Source: Salinicoccus sesuvii
GTDB lineage: Bacteria; Bacillota; Bacilli; Staphylococcales; Salinicoccaceae
NCBI RefSeq assembly: GCF_042648145.1
Contig: NZ_JBHRWV010000007.1
Location: 62,001 to 126,000 of the forward strand
DNA length: 64,000 nucleotides
Reading direction: 5' to 3'
Every line of letters begins with the position of its first letter. Position 1 is the stretch's first letter. The notes under the pieces are model-generated. The model saw nothing but the letters and a program-made list of their open reading frames with translations. It did not search any database and was not told the DNA's origin. Of the stretch, positions 24,096-32,162 are shown piece by piece. The translations under genes were made by a program, and so were the position numbers.

Positions 24096-25047
24096 TGAGA
24101 CCTCCTATCTGATGCAGTTCCGACAGCTTATCCCTAAGCGTGTAGCATTTGACTTGACCGTCTCTCAAAAATGTAGCGATCTGGGTATTATCGAGTTTTT
24201 CATATACGATAAAGCTTCCTTTATCTGTGTATATTAGGCGTTGATTGATGATAAGTGAGATGCTCTGGATAATTTCTTCATCGTACAGACCATAGTCTTT
24301 CAATCGGCTAAGAGTACTGATAGCTGACTTGCTATGGAATGTACTGAGTACCAGATGGCCAGATAGGCTTGCTTTTAAAAGCTGTGAAGCTATATTGGCA
24401 TCTCTGATTTCCCCAAACATGATAATATCGGGGTCGCAACGGAGGACACCCTTTAGAATTGGCTGATAGTCGATATTCGCCTTTTCGTTGATTTCTACCT
24501 GGACAAGTCCATCCATTTCATACTCTACTGGATCCTCGATACTTATTATTTGTTGCTTCCCAGCCAAAACCCTATCCTGTATCAACCTGTACATGAGCGT
24601 CGATTTGCCGGATCCTGTCGGCCCTGTAAAAAGAATCAGACCTTGCTTACGGACCATGAATTCCAGCAAGAAATCATAGTCTGTCGGCTGATAGAAAAGC
24701 GAAGAAGAAGATCGTTCTTCCATGGCGTTGAGCATTCGGATGACAATTATTTCATTCATCAGGGAGATCGGTAATGTACTAATTCTAACGTTTAGCGTCT
24801 GACCTTCAATACTGAGTGCTGTTCTACCACTCTGGGGCGTTTTATGTTCATTAATATCCAATTCAGCAACAAACTTCAGGAAGTTAACCATTTTCCTATA
24901 GTCTTCTAAACCGACTTCTTTGATGATAAGCATCTCTCCCCTGCATCTCACTCTGACAAGTCCTTTAGTGCTTTCCAGTGTTAGATGTATATCAGTGGCA
25001 TTGTGATGTATTGCATCTTTGAAGATTTCTTCGACAAGCAGTTTCAT
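24055..25047 (-). CDS. comGA: Competence pseudopilus ATPase ComGA
   Basis: GspE/PilB-type secretion ATPase that powers pseudopilus assembly. 330 residues. Walker A GPTGSGKS at 142-149, Asp box ISIEDPVEYEM (about 168-178), Walker B region IIMFGEIRD (about 208-216) and the His box GHLVLSTFHSKSA. It lacks the large N-terminal domain of full GspE, as usual for ComGA. Two ATGs adjoin; the second (25045-25047) has GGAGG at 6 nt. First gene of comGA-GG; no clear ComK box could be defended. Confidence 0.95.
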   Translation of the reverse strand: MKLLVEEIFKDAIHHNATDIHLTLESTKGLVRVRCRGEMLIIKEVGLEDYRKMVNFLKFVAELDINEHKTPQSGRTALSIEGQTLNVRISTLPISLMNEIIVIRMLNAMEERSSSSLFYQPTDYDFLLEFMVRKQGLILFTGPTGSGKSTLMYRLIQDRVLAGKQQIISIEDPVEYEMDGLVQVEINEKANIDYQPILKGVLRCDPDIIMFGEIRDANIASQLLKASLSGHLVLSTFHSKSAISTLSRLKDYGLYDEEIIQSISLIINQRLIYTDKGSFIVYEKLDNTQIATFLRDGQVKCYTLRDKLSELHQIGGLNAHEYASYLEKFK

Positions 25048-25193
25048 CATTCACCTCCTGCACTATATATGGCGCGATAAAGGGAATTTGATTTTTTATG
25101 AAATAAATTGTCGATTTCTTTATTCCAGTGTTTATTTTCATGTATAATACTAATTAATGGTAATAGATACCAAGACATTTATTCTTATAAGTA

Positions 25194-25222
25194 TTTACTT
25201 TAATATGATTATTATTTATAAT
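25194..25222 (+). promoter_or_regulatory. Promoter of the DUF2626 gene
   Basis: -35 TTTACT (25194-25199), 17-bp spacer, -10 TATAAT (25217-25222), about 40 nt before the start codon. Confidence 0.55.
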
Positions 25223-25262
25223 TGATAACGATATGTTAAGTAAGGACGAAAGGACTGTTCCT

Positions 25263-25511
25263 ATGGATAAACTTTTCAAAACACTGGGATTCTGGACTGC
25301 AATGTTTGCAATCCTTTTCTATGTCGGTGATATGATGATGATGACTTTGTTCTTCATCGCCCAGAGTGGATTTTTCATTCTTCTAGGCTACATGAAACTC
25401 ACTGAAAGAATGTATATGTATGTATTTGCTGCATACTTAGTCCTTTTCTTTGTAGGATTCACATACTACACTACATTCCTTCTCGAGCCGAGTTTCGGCA
25501 ACCAGCACTAG
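25263..25511 (+). CDS. DUF2626 family membrane protein (YqgY-like)
   Basis: 82 residues, almost entirely hydrophobic with three predicted helices. The sequence KTLGFWTAMFAILFYVGDM, then KLTERMYMYVFAAYLV and GFTYYTTF matches the DUF2626 pattern of Bacillus YqgY; function unknown. The ATG at 25263 has AAAGGA 8 nt upstream; an in-frame ATG at 25233 has none. Flanked by comGA (divergent) and a strong bidirectional terminator, exactly the neighbourhood of yqgY in Bacillus. Confidence 0.85.
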   Translation: MDKLFKTLGFWTAMFAILFYVGDMMMMTLFFIAQSGFFILLGYMKLTERMYMYVFAAYLVLFFVGFTYYTTFLLEPSFGNQH

Positions 25512-25514
25512 AAT

Positions 25515-25551
25515 AAAAGAGCCAGGCAGATTTTATCTGCCTGGCTCTTTT
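25515..25551. terminator. Bidirectional terminator, DUF2626 gene / MBL-fold gene
   Basis: Perfect 17-bp inverted repeat 25515-25531 / 25535-25551 with a 3-nt loop and A4/T4 ends, between convergent stops at 25511 and 25560. Confidence 0.92.
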
Positions 25552-25559
25552 ATATTTAA

Positions 25560-26183
25560 TCAGCCACGGATGAATGGGTTTGTTCTTTTCTCATCACCTA
25601 TAGTTGTTTCGGGTCCATGACCGGGATATACTATCAGATCATCGTTCAGACTATAGAGCTTTCTGCTGATGCTATTTAGCAATGTGTTGTGATCCGCCTG
25701 AAAAAGATCTGTTCTGCCAATCCCACCGCTAAACAGCACATCTCCTGACACGATGAAATCCTGGAAAAGAAAGCTCATGCTACCCGGTGAATGGCCCGGG
25801 GTATGCAACGCCTCAAATTGAAACGCACCGATTTCATGACTACCCGGTTTAATAATTTCGGGTACTATAGTTGAAGCAATGGTTTTGATACCCATGTCAC
25901 CATACTTAGCTGAACCATTTTTAGATGGATCCCTAAGCCAATCCTCCTCCTCTATACCGATCAATGTATTGACGGCGAAGTGACTCGCAACGCGATCGAG
26001 TGCACCGATATGGTCGAAGTGGGCGTGAGTAAGCAAAATAGCTTTCACTACACTATCTTTGGGAATTGTATCGATGATTCTATCAGCTTCTCCTGAAGGA
26101 TCAATGATGATTACTTCGTTTTCATGCTTTAAAATGTAGCAGTTAGTTTCTAATGCTCCCAATGGGAGTACTTTTATTTGCAT
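25560..26183 (-). CDS. MBL-fold metallo-hydrolase, glyoxalase II-like (YqgX)
   Basis: 207 residues. Metal-binding motif THAHFDH with H53, H55, D57 and H58, then HTPGHSPGS (about 131-139), SGDVLF (about 150) and YPGHGPET (about 188-195), the complete di-metal site of the glyoxalase II group. Probably hydrolyses a thioester such as S-lactoylglutathione analogues or bacillithiol/CoA conjugates; the substrate is not evident. AAGGAGG precedes the ATG. Confidence 0.92.
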   Translation of the reverse strand: MQIKVLPLGALETNCYILKHENEVIIIDPSGEADRIIDTIPKDSVVKAILLTHAHFDHIGALDRVASHFAVNTLIGIEEEDWLRDPSKNGSAKYGDMGIKTIASTIVPEIIKPGSHEIGAFQFEALHTPGHSPGSMSFLFQDFIVSGDVLFSGGIGRTDLFQADHNTLLNSISRKLYSLNDDLIVYPGHGPETTIGDEKRTNPFIRG

Positions 26184-26205
26184 TATGTGCCTCCTTAAAA
26201 TCTTC

Positions 26206-26234
26206 TCGACAAAGCTACGTTTTAATTATACAAT
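26206..26234 (+). promoter_or_regulatory. Promoter of the DUF2759 gene
   Basis: -35 TCGACA (26206-26211), 17-bp spacer, -10 TACAAT (26229-26234). Confidence 0.65.
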
Positions 26235-26274
26235 ATATATGAGAATAAAGAGAAATATCGGGAGGTTGAGCAAA

Positions 26275-26514
26275 ATGCCATTCATCGATACTGGTGAGTT
26301 ATTTGAAATCGGCGGCATTACCATCCATATCGGGGTCAATACATTGTCACTATTGATGCTGATGATAACTATTGTCGGTATATGGGGCCTTGTGGCTGCT
26401 GTTAAGAATAGAAACTTGCTTGCTGTTATATTCAGTGTGGCAACTGTTGCTACATTTGGATTCTTCGCAATCGCAACAATCTTTACATACGGTTATCCGG
26501 AGCTAGCCCACTAG
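26275..26514 (+). CDS. DUF2759 family small membrane protein (YqgW-like)
   Basis: 79 residues with two membrane helices (about 20-40 and 50-72) separated by VKNRNLLAVIFS, and a C-terminal GYPE, the pattern of DUF2759. Function unknown. GGGAGG lies 9 nt upstream of ATG 26275. An in-frame ATG at 26185 has no ribosome site and would start before the promoter. Confidence 0.82.
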   Translation: MPFIDTGELFEIGGITIHIGVNTLSLLMLMITIVGIWGLVAAVKNRNLLAVIFSVATVATFGFFAIATIFTYGYPELAH

Positions 26515-26530
26515 CTCCTACTGTATGAAA

Positions 26531-26559
26531 AAAAGCAAACCCTTTCTGGGTTTGCTTTT
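26531..26559. terminator. Bidirectional terminator, DUF2759 gene / argH
   Basis: 12-bp inverted repeat 26531-26542 / 26548-26559, 5-nt loop, A/T tracts on both sides. Confidence 0.9.
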
Positions 26560-27939
26560 TTATTTCTTTATTGTATTTTTCGCAATATGCAGTTGCTTTT
26601 TTACAGCCTCTGTCCCTGTACCACCGAGGCTATTTCTTCTGTCGACGACCGTTTTGGGAGAGAGTACTGTATAAATATCCCCCTGTATCGCTTCGTGGTG
26701 CCTCTGGTATTCCTCGAGAGCTAAATCTTTCAAGTATTTGTCTTCATTGATGCACTTCAGTACAAGTTCTCCTACTACTTCATGTGCTTTTCTGAATGGT
26801 ACTCCTTTTTGAACAAGATAATCGGCCAGTTCAGTGGCATTCGAAAAATCATTTTGAACCGTTTTTTCAAGAACTGCTTCGTTAATCGTCATTGTCTCTA
26901 GCATGCCTGTCATAATTCTAAGAGATCCTTTGACTGTAGTTACTGCATCGAATATCCCTTCTTTATCTTCTTGCAAATCCTTATTATAAGTCAGTGGCAA
27001 GCCTTTGACCAGCATCAATATGCTTGTCAGAGCGCCGGTTGTACGTGCACTCTTACCTCGGATGAGCTCAGCCATATCAGGATTCTTCTTCTGAGGCATC
27101 ATCGAACTGCCCGTCGTAAACTGATCGGAAAGTTGTACGAAATTTGCTTCCTCGCTCATCCAGAATATGATTTCTTCAGAAAGTCTGGAAAGATGAACCA
27201 TGACCAGACTGATATCTGAGAGCGTCTCAATGATATAATCACGATCACTTACTGCATCCATACTGTTCTGATAAACGTCGGAAAATTGAAGCAGTTCCTG
27301 AGTCATTTCGCGATCAATATTAAACGTTGTGCCGCTGATTGCACCTGCACCAAGCGGGGACATGTCGATACGTGTAAGTGCATCGTTAAAACGATCCTTG
27401 TCTCTTTTAAGCATCCAGAAATATGCCATGATATGGTGAGAAAAAAGAACAGGCTGAGCGCGTTGCAGATGAGTATATCCCGGCATGATGCAATGGAGGT
27501 TGTTTTCAGCGAGTTCAAGAATCGTCTCCTGCAAGGTTTCGATACTTTCGATAATTTCGTATACCTTTTCTTTGACATACAGATGCATATCGGTCGCAAT
27601 TTGATCATTTCGACTGCGGGCAGTATGCAGTTTACCTCCGACATCGCCAATCTTCTCGATAAGCGCGTGCTCGACATTCATATGGATGTCTTCATGTTGG
27701 ACAGAAAAATCAAGTCGTCCTGCATCGTAATCGTCGAGCACTGCGCTCAGTCCATCTATGATTTGTTTTTTCTCTTCCTCCGTTATAATCTCCTTAGCGG
27801 CAAGCATTGTTGCATGTGCGATACTACCGGCAACGTCCTTTTCAATCAGTACTTGATCAAAATGGATGGATGCGTTGAACGCATCCACCCACTCTATTGC
27901 TTCTCCCTGGAATCTTCCACCCCATGCTTTTTTAGTCAT
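26560..27939 (-). CDS. argH: Argininosuccinate lyase
   Basis: Last step of arginine synthesis: splits argininosuccinate into arginine and fumarate. 459 residues. N-terminal KKAWGGRF, the SRNDQIATD segment (about 110) and the fumarase/aspartase signature GSSMMPQKKNPD (about 281-292). Its ATG lies inside the last codons of argG (8-nt overlap). Confidence 0.97.
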   Translation of the reverse strand: MTKKAWGGRFQGEAIEWVDAFNASIHFDQVLIEKDVAGSIAHATMLAAKEIITEEEKKQIIDGLSAVLDDYDAGRLDFSVQHEDIHMNVEHALIEKIGDVGGKLHTARSRNDQIATDMHLYVKEKVYEIIESIETLQETILELAENNLHCIMPGYTHLQRAQPVLFSHHIMAYFWMLKRDKDRFNDALTRIDMSPLGAGAISGTTFNIDREMTQELLQFSDVYQNSMDAVSDRDYIIETLSDISLVMVHLSRLSEEIIFWMSEEANFVQLSDQFTTGSSMMPQKKNPDMAELIRGKSARTTGALTSILMLVKGLPLTYNKDLQEDKEGIFDAVTTVKGSLRIMTGMLETMTINEAVLEKTVQNDFSNATELADYLVQKGVPFRKAHEVVGELVLKCINEDKYLKDLALEEYQRHHEAIQGDIYTVLSPKTVVDRRNSLGGTGTEAVKKQLHIAKNTIKK

Positions 27940-29143
27940 AGAGTTTCACGCCGCTTTCGAGCATTGACTTGACTTTGGTCGGTAGCCCAAAAATTTCTAT
28001 GAATCCGACGGAAGCTTCCTGATTAAATGCATCTTCGTTCGTGTATGTCGCAAGTTTTTCATTGTATAGACTATTGTCGGAACGTCTACCGGTTACAGTC
28101 ACATTTCCTTTGTACAACTGTAAACGAACCTCACCATTCACAGGTTGTTGCATGTCTTTAAGCATTTTTCTCAAGGAGTCAGACAGTGGTGAGAACCATA
28201 AGCCATTATAGACTTGCTCTGTAAATTGTTGCTCGATAAATGGTTTGAAATGTGCAATATCTTTAGTCAGCGTAATCGTTTCGAGGTCGTGTTTGGCTGT
28301 CAAAATGACTTTAGCTCCAGGTGTTTCATAGACTTCACGAGATTTGATTCCAACTAGCCTATTTTCTACATGATCTATTCTTCCGATACCATGTACACCA
28401 GCGATATCATTCAACTTGATAATCAAATCATCCAAATCGTAAGACACGCCATTGATAGTAGTAGGCAGTCCTGCTTCGAACGAAATGACCAATTCTTCTG
28501 GTTCATCAGGTGCATCAACGATGTTCGCTGTCAGATCATATGCATCTTCGGGTGGTGTGTTCCACGGATCTTCAAGTACACCACATTCATTGCTTCTCCC
28601 CCAAAGGTTCTGGTCGATGGAGTATGGGGAGTCAAGATTGACTGGAATCGGAATGTTTTTCTCTTTCGCGTAGTCAATTTCTTCTTCCCTACTCCATGTC
28701 CACTCACGTACGGGAGCGAGAACCTTAAGATTTGGATCCAACCCCTGGATCGCAACTTCGAAGCGCACTTGGTCGTTTCCTTTTCCAGTGCAACCATGTG
28801 CAACATAATCGGCGTTAGTGTGGTGCGCAATTTCAACCAGTTTCTTTGAAATAAGCGGACGGCTGAGCGCAGAGACAAGTGGGTATTTTCCTTCGTACAT
28901 AGAATTGCCGTAAATTGCATAAGCTACAAACTCGTCTGCAAATTCTTTAGTCGTGTCAATGACATGAGATTCGACCGCACCCATATCGAGAGCCTTCTGA
29001 TAGACAACATCGAGGTCTTTACCCTCACCTACATCAAGACATACCGCAACAACATCGTATCCTTTATCTATAAACCATTGAATTGTTACACTTGTATCCA
29101 AACCGCCTGAATAAGCGAGTACCACTTTTTCTTTCTTTTCCAT
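27932..29143 (-). CDS. argG: Argininosuccinate synthase
   Basis: ATP-dependent joining of citrulline and aspartate. 403 residues. N-terminal PP-loop AYSGGLDTSV at 10-19, CLDVGEG near 35, and the citrulline-binding GCTGKGNDQVRFE segment (about 113-125). ATG 29141-29143 has AGAGGTG 6 nt upstream; the GTG at 29150-29152 overlaps that site. The promoter (29183-29211) touches an ARG box (29211-29224). argG-argH form a two-gene operon without the rest of the arginine pathway. Confidence 0.97.
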   Translation of the reverse strand: MEKKEKVVLAYSGGLDTSVTIQWFIDKGYDVVAVCLDVGEGKDLDVVYQKALDMGAVESHVIDTTKEFADEFVAYAIYGNSMYEGKYPLVSALSRPLISKKLVEIAHHTNADYVAHGCTGKGNDQVRFEVAIQGLDPNLKVLAPVREWTWSREEEIDYAKEKNIPIPVNLDSPYSIDQNLWGRSNECGVLEDPWNTPPEDAYDLTANIVDAPDEPEELVISFEAGLPTTINGVSYDLDDLIIKLNDIAGVHGIGRIDHVENRLVGIKSREVYETPGAKVILTAKHDLETITLTKDIAHFKPFIEQQFTEQVYNGLWFSPLSDSLRKMLKDMQQPVNGEVRLQLYKGNVTVTGRRSDNSLYNEKLATYTNEDAFNQEASVGFIEIFGLPTKVKSMLESGVKLYD

Positions 29144-29182
29144 TCCATTCACCTCTGTAATGTTATAATTATAATGATTAGA

Positions 29183-29211
29183 ATGATAGCACTATAAACA
29201 TTCTATTTCAA
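29183..29211 (-). promoter_or_regulatory. Promoter of argGH
   Basis: Minus-strand -35 TTGAAA (29206-29211), 17-bp spacer, extended -10 TGCTATCAT with TATCAT at 29183-29188. Confidence 0.65.
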
Positions 29212-29224
29212 GTATATTTATTCA
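29211..29224. promoter_or_regulatory. Candidate ARG box overlapping the argG -35
   Basis: AGTATATTTATTCA, 12 of 14 matches to TGAATWWWWATTCA. It abuts the -35 of the argG promoter, the right place for ArgR control. A weaker second match (11 of 14) overlaps it at 29221-29234. Confidence 0.5.
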
Positions 29225-29253
29225 TTATTATGCATGTTTTTTATTAATAATTA

Positions 29254-29285
29254 TAGAATCCGTCTTTATCTTTAGAAGGATTCTA
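29254..29285. repeat. Inverted repeat upstream of the SDR gene
   Basis: TAGAATCC (29254-29261) and GGATTCTA (29278-29285), perfect 8-bp arms with a 16-bp spacer, ending 17 bp before the start codon. Could be an operator or an RNA hairpin close to the ribosome site. Confidence 0.4.
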
Positions 29286-29302
29286 CATAAGGAGAGATAA
29301 GT

Positions 29303-30031
29303 ATGAGATATGTATTTATTACAGGTACAAGCCGGGGACTCGGAAATGCCCTGCTCAAAACTTTTAAGGAAGACCGTATTATCAGTATTTCAAGGACTGA
29401 AGTTGAAACGGATGTTTCTTTGTATAAAACCTTTCACGTCGATTTTCTGGATGAACAGACTTTAGAAAAAACTTTAAACGAAGTATTCGATTCCATAAAG
29501 CCGGAGAAAGGAGATGAAATATTTCTGATCAACAATGCAGGAACCGTCAATCCAGTTAAATCGATTGCCAATATGGATGCGAAAGGATTCCTCGACAACT
29601 ATAAAATTAACGTACTTGCCCCTGCCCTTCTTATGAAAGGCTTTACAGAGGCATTTGGCGAATTACAGGCATCAAAACGTATTCTTACCGTATCTAGTGG
29701 TGCAGCACTCAACCCGATTGAAGGATGGGCTGCATACTGCAGTTCCAAGGCGGCCGTCAACATGGTGAGTGATGTTCTCAGACAAGAAATGGATCGACTT
29801 GACTATCCAATACTTTCTGCAACCTATAGACCTGGGGTCATAGATACAGACATGCAAGGTGAAATACGTTCTGCAGATCCAGATGACTTTCCTGATATTA
29901 ATAAGTTCCAAGACTATAAGTCTTCAAACAAACTCTACCCGGCAGAAACTGTTGCATATGTTGCGAAACGCATACTCACTTCTGATAATTTTGGTTTCTC
30001 GGAAAGTTATAGTGTCAGTGATTTTCTATAA
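29303..30031 (+). CDS. Short-chain dehydrogenase/reductase (sepiapterin/benzil reductase-like)
   Basis: 242 residues. Rossmann motif TGTSRGLG at 7-14, NNAG at 77-80, catalytic S131/S132, Y145 and K149 (YCSSK). The N-terminal ITGTSRGLGNALL and the NPIEGWAAYCSSKAA segment resemble the YueD-type NADPH-dependent benzil/sepiapterin reductases; the true substrate is unknown. GGAGAG precedes ATG 29303. An inverted repeat lies upstream. Confidence 0.85.
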   Translation: MRYVFITGTSRGLGNALLKTFKEDRIISISRTEVETDVSLYKTFHVDFLDEQTLEKTLNEVFDSIKPEKGDEIFLINNAGTVNPVKSIANMDAKGFLDNYKINVLAPALLMKGFTEAFGELQASKRILTVSSGAALNPIEGWAAYCSSKAAVNMVSDVLRQEMDRLDYPILSATYRPGVIDTDMQGEIRSADPDDFPDINKFQDYKSSNKLYPAETVAYVAKRILTSDNFGFSESYSVSDFL

Positions 30032-30032
30032 A

Positions 30033-30059
30033 AAAAGGCGTCCCCTAGGGACGCCTTTT
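30033..30059. terminator. Bidirectional terminator, SDR gene / phzF
   Basis: AAAAGGCGTCCC (30033-30044), loop CTA, GGGACGCCTTTT (30048-30059); A/T-rich sequence on both sides serves both convergent genes. Confidence 0.9.
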
Positions 30060-30084
30060 ATAACTATTTTAGGTGATTTTATTT

Positions 30085-30941
30085 TCATATAATATTCTCA
30101 AGGTTCAAATGTATGGTTTCACAGTAGTACCCTTGCCCACCAACATGAACCTCATCTATTTCGTTATTAATGTTAGTCGTTAACCTGACATGTATTTCGG
30201 ATGGAGCATCTAAAGAATATCCCTGCTCGAATACATAGAGCGGTTTATGCATTCCATGTTTCTCATATAGATAACAAGCCAATGCCCCATTCGAAGTTCC
30301 CGTCGCTGATTCTTCATTAATATCATACAATGGTGCAAAGTTCCTACATATCATTCGATAATCACTGACGGCGTATAGATGCATACCGACAACACCATAC
30401 TGCTTACTGACCTTTTTAATTTCTTTAAAATCGGGCTTCATTTCATTTAGGCTTGCTTGGTCTTTTATAGGAATTAGAATATCTTTCAAGCCCGTTGAAA
30501 CAATCTGAATTGGGTAGTTATCATCCAGAACTTCTATATCGAAACAATCGACAAGTGCATCTTTTGGCAAAATATCATAGAATTCCGGTCTGTTCTGTTC
30601 CATGGATATGATATCGCCTTCTATGTTAATGGGGAGGATACCGCTATTCGTATGGATTGTATAATTATTTCTTTTAAGCTTACCTTGGTGCTTCAATATT
30701 ACAAAAGCACCGATTGTTGCATGGCCGCATAGATCAACTTCCTCTTTCGGAGTAAAATATTCAAACCTGTAGTCGGCAGTCTCAGAACTTGATATAAAGA
30801 CCGTTTCTGTATAGCCGAGCTGTCTGGCTATATATTTTTTTGGACTGTTGATAAGGGATTGGAGACAAAGACGACACCTGCTTTGTTTCCACCGTTCTGA
30901 TCTTTGCTGAACGCGCTCGCAACATACACGGGTATTTCCAT
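30085..30941 (-). pseudogene. PhzF-family isomerase/epimerase gene with a frameshift
   Basis: PhzF-type enzymes isomerise or epimerise small molecules. The real N-terminus starts at ATG 30939-30941 behind AAGAGGTG and reads MEIPVYVASAFSKD, then GGNKAGVVF, the conserved PhzF opening. After about 36 codons this frame stops; the body (from KKYIARQLGYTETVF on, including VDLCGHATIGA and the C-terminal SATGTSNGAL segment) is in another frame. The break coincides with a run of seven As (30835-30841 as Ts on the plus strand); eight As would restore the gene. Either a recent mutation, slippage control or a sequencing error. It follows glcK by 61 nt. Confidence 0.85.
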
Positions 30942-31002
30942 AATTCACCTCTTTTAATGTTTGTCTGTAGTCTGAAGTGATCAATATCAAATCAGTCTTG
31001 TT

Positions 31003-31965
31003 TTATGATAGAAACTGTTTAACGAGACGAGAAGCTCCATAAATGCCTGCATCGTTTCCAAGTTCAGCCAAAACTATTTCAGTACCTTCATAAGCCGGAG
31101 TAAACGTCAGCGGACGGTAGTGATTATATATTCTATCTGTCAGCATGCGACCTGCTCGACTCACCCCGCCACCAAGAATGAAGTACTTTGGATTGGTTAC
31201 AGCTGAAAGCGTACTGAGTGCCACCGCAATATAGTACGCGACCTCGTCAACAACTTTAAGTGCCAAAGTATCATTTTCTTCTGCTGCTTCGACAATCGCT
31301 TTGGCCGATAAGCTGCCTGCTTCTATTTCCGCTTTCAATGATGTACTTGTCATGCCATTGGCATAATGATGTAAAGCAAGGTTCTTCATGCCTGTTGCAG
31401 ACGCTACAGTTTCAAGACAGCCCTTCTTGCCACAATTGCACTGGAAACGCTGATTATAGTCTACATAGGTGTGGCCAATTTCACCAGCGGCCCCTCCATG
31501 ACCATGAATGAGCATACCGTTGGAGACAACACCCCCACCGACACCTGTGCCGAGAGTCACCATAACCACGTCTTTATGTCCACTGCCAGCTCCCTTGAAC
31601 TGTTCACCGAGAGCCGCAACGTTTGCATCGTTATCTACGATGGCTGGAATCCCACTGATTTTTTCAAACTGAGACGCAATTGGCATCTGCTCGGTCCAAT
31701 TTAGATTAATCGCTCCATTTAGTATACCGTTATTGAAATCTACAGGTCCTGGTACACCGATACCGATACCGGTAATATTATCGGTATTATATTCCAGTCT
31801 GCCTATTTTCGACTGGAATGCATGATGAATATCTGCAAGTATACGTATCCCCTCGTCTGCTACATCGGTATGGATCTCCCATTTGTCCAAAAGTTCAAGA
31901 TCTGATGTAAAAACACCAAGTTTACAAGTAGTGCCACCAATGTCTGCTGCAAGAATTTTCTTCAT
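31003..31965 (-). CDS. glcK: ROK-family glucokinase
   Basis: ATP-dependent phosphorylation of intracellular glucose. 320 residues. N-terminal phosphate loop DIGGTTCKLGVF at 8-19, catalytic region DNDANVAALGE (about 116-126), GTGVGGGVV, and the ROK zinc motif with CNCGKKGCLE (about 178-187). It belongs to the run fau-gluP-yqgQ-glcK; the yqgQ-glcK pair is conserved in Bacilli. Confidence 0.95.
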   Translation of the reverse strand: MKKILAADIGGTTCKLGVFTSDLELLDKWEIHTDVADEGIRILADIHHAFQSKIGRLEYNTDNITGIGIGVPGPVDFNNGILNGAINLNWTEQMPIASQFEKISGIPAIVDNDANVAALGEQFKGAGSGHKDVVMVTLGTGVGGGVVSNGMLIHGHGGAAGEIGHTYVDYNQRFQCNCGKKGCLETVASATGMKNLALHHYANGMTSTSLKAEIEAGSLSAKAIVEAAEENDTLALKVVDEVAYYIAVALSTLSAVTNPKYFILGGGVSRAGRMLTDRIYNHYRPLTFTPAYEGTEIVLAELGNDAGIYGASRLVKQFLS

Positions 31966-31967
31966 AA

Positions 31968-32162
31968 CTATTCCTCTTTCCTCTGTCTTAAAATTAGTAT
32001 GGAAGTTTTGTATTCTTCGTTTGTGATAAGTCCATAACTGTATAGTTCTTTGATTTCCATTTCCATAAGTCTAAGCATGTTTTGCTTATCCTTATCGTAT
32101 ACGTAGATGCCGTAGCGCAACAATAGTCTGTTAATATAGGTTAAGTCCTTATTCATTTTCAT
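31968..32162 (-). CDS. YqgQ/DUF910 family protein
   Basis: 64 residues, helical, highly charged; LTYINRLLLRYGIYVYDKDKQ and MEMEIKELYSYGLI match the DUF910 (YqgQ) pattern. Thought from structure to bind single-stranded nucleic acid, but the role is not established. It overlaps the gluP stop by 14 nt and ends 2 nt before glcK. Confidence 0.88.
   Translation of the reverse strand: MKMNKDLTYINRLLLRYGIYVYDKDKQNMLRLMEMEIKELYSYGLITNEEYKTSILILRQRKEE

Noticed and set aside
25084..25117. Possible ComK AT-boxes before comGA
   Set aside because: Only about 12 of 16 consensus positions match, and the boxes lie too close to the start codon to sit upstream of a promoter.
30942..30990. Upstream extension of the phzF body frame to an ATG at 30988-30990
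   Set aside because: The extension is out of frame with the conserved N-terminus, which begins at 30941 behind a proper ribosome site.
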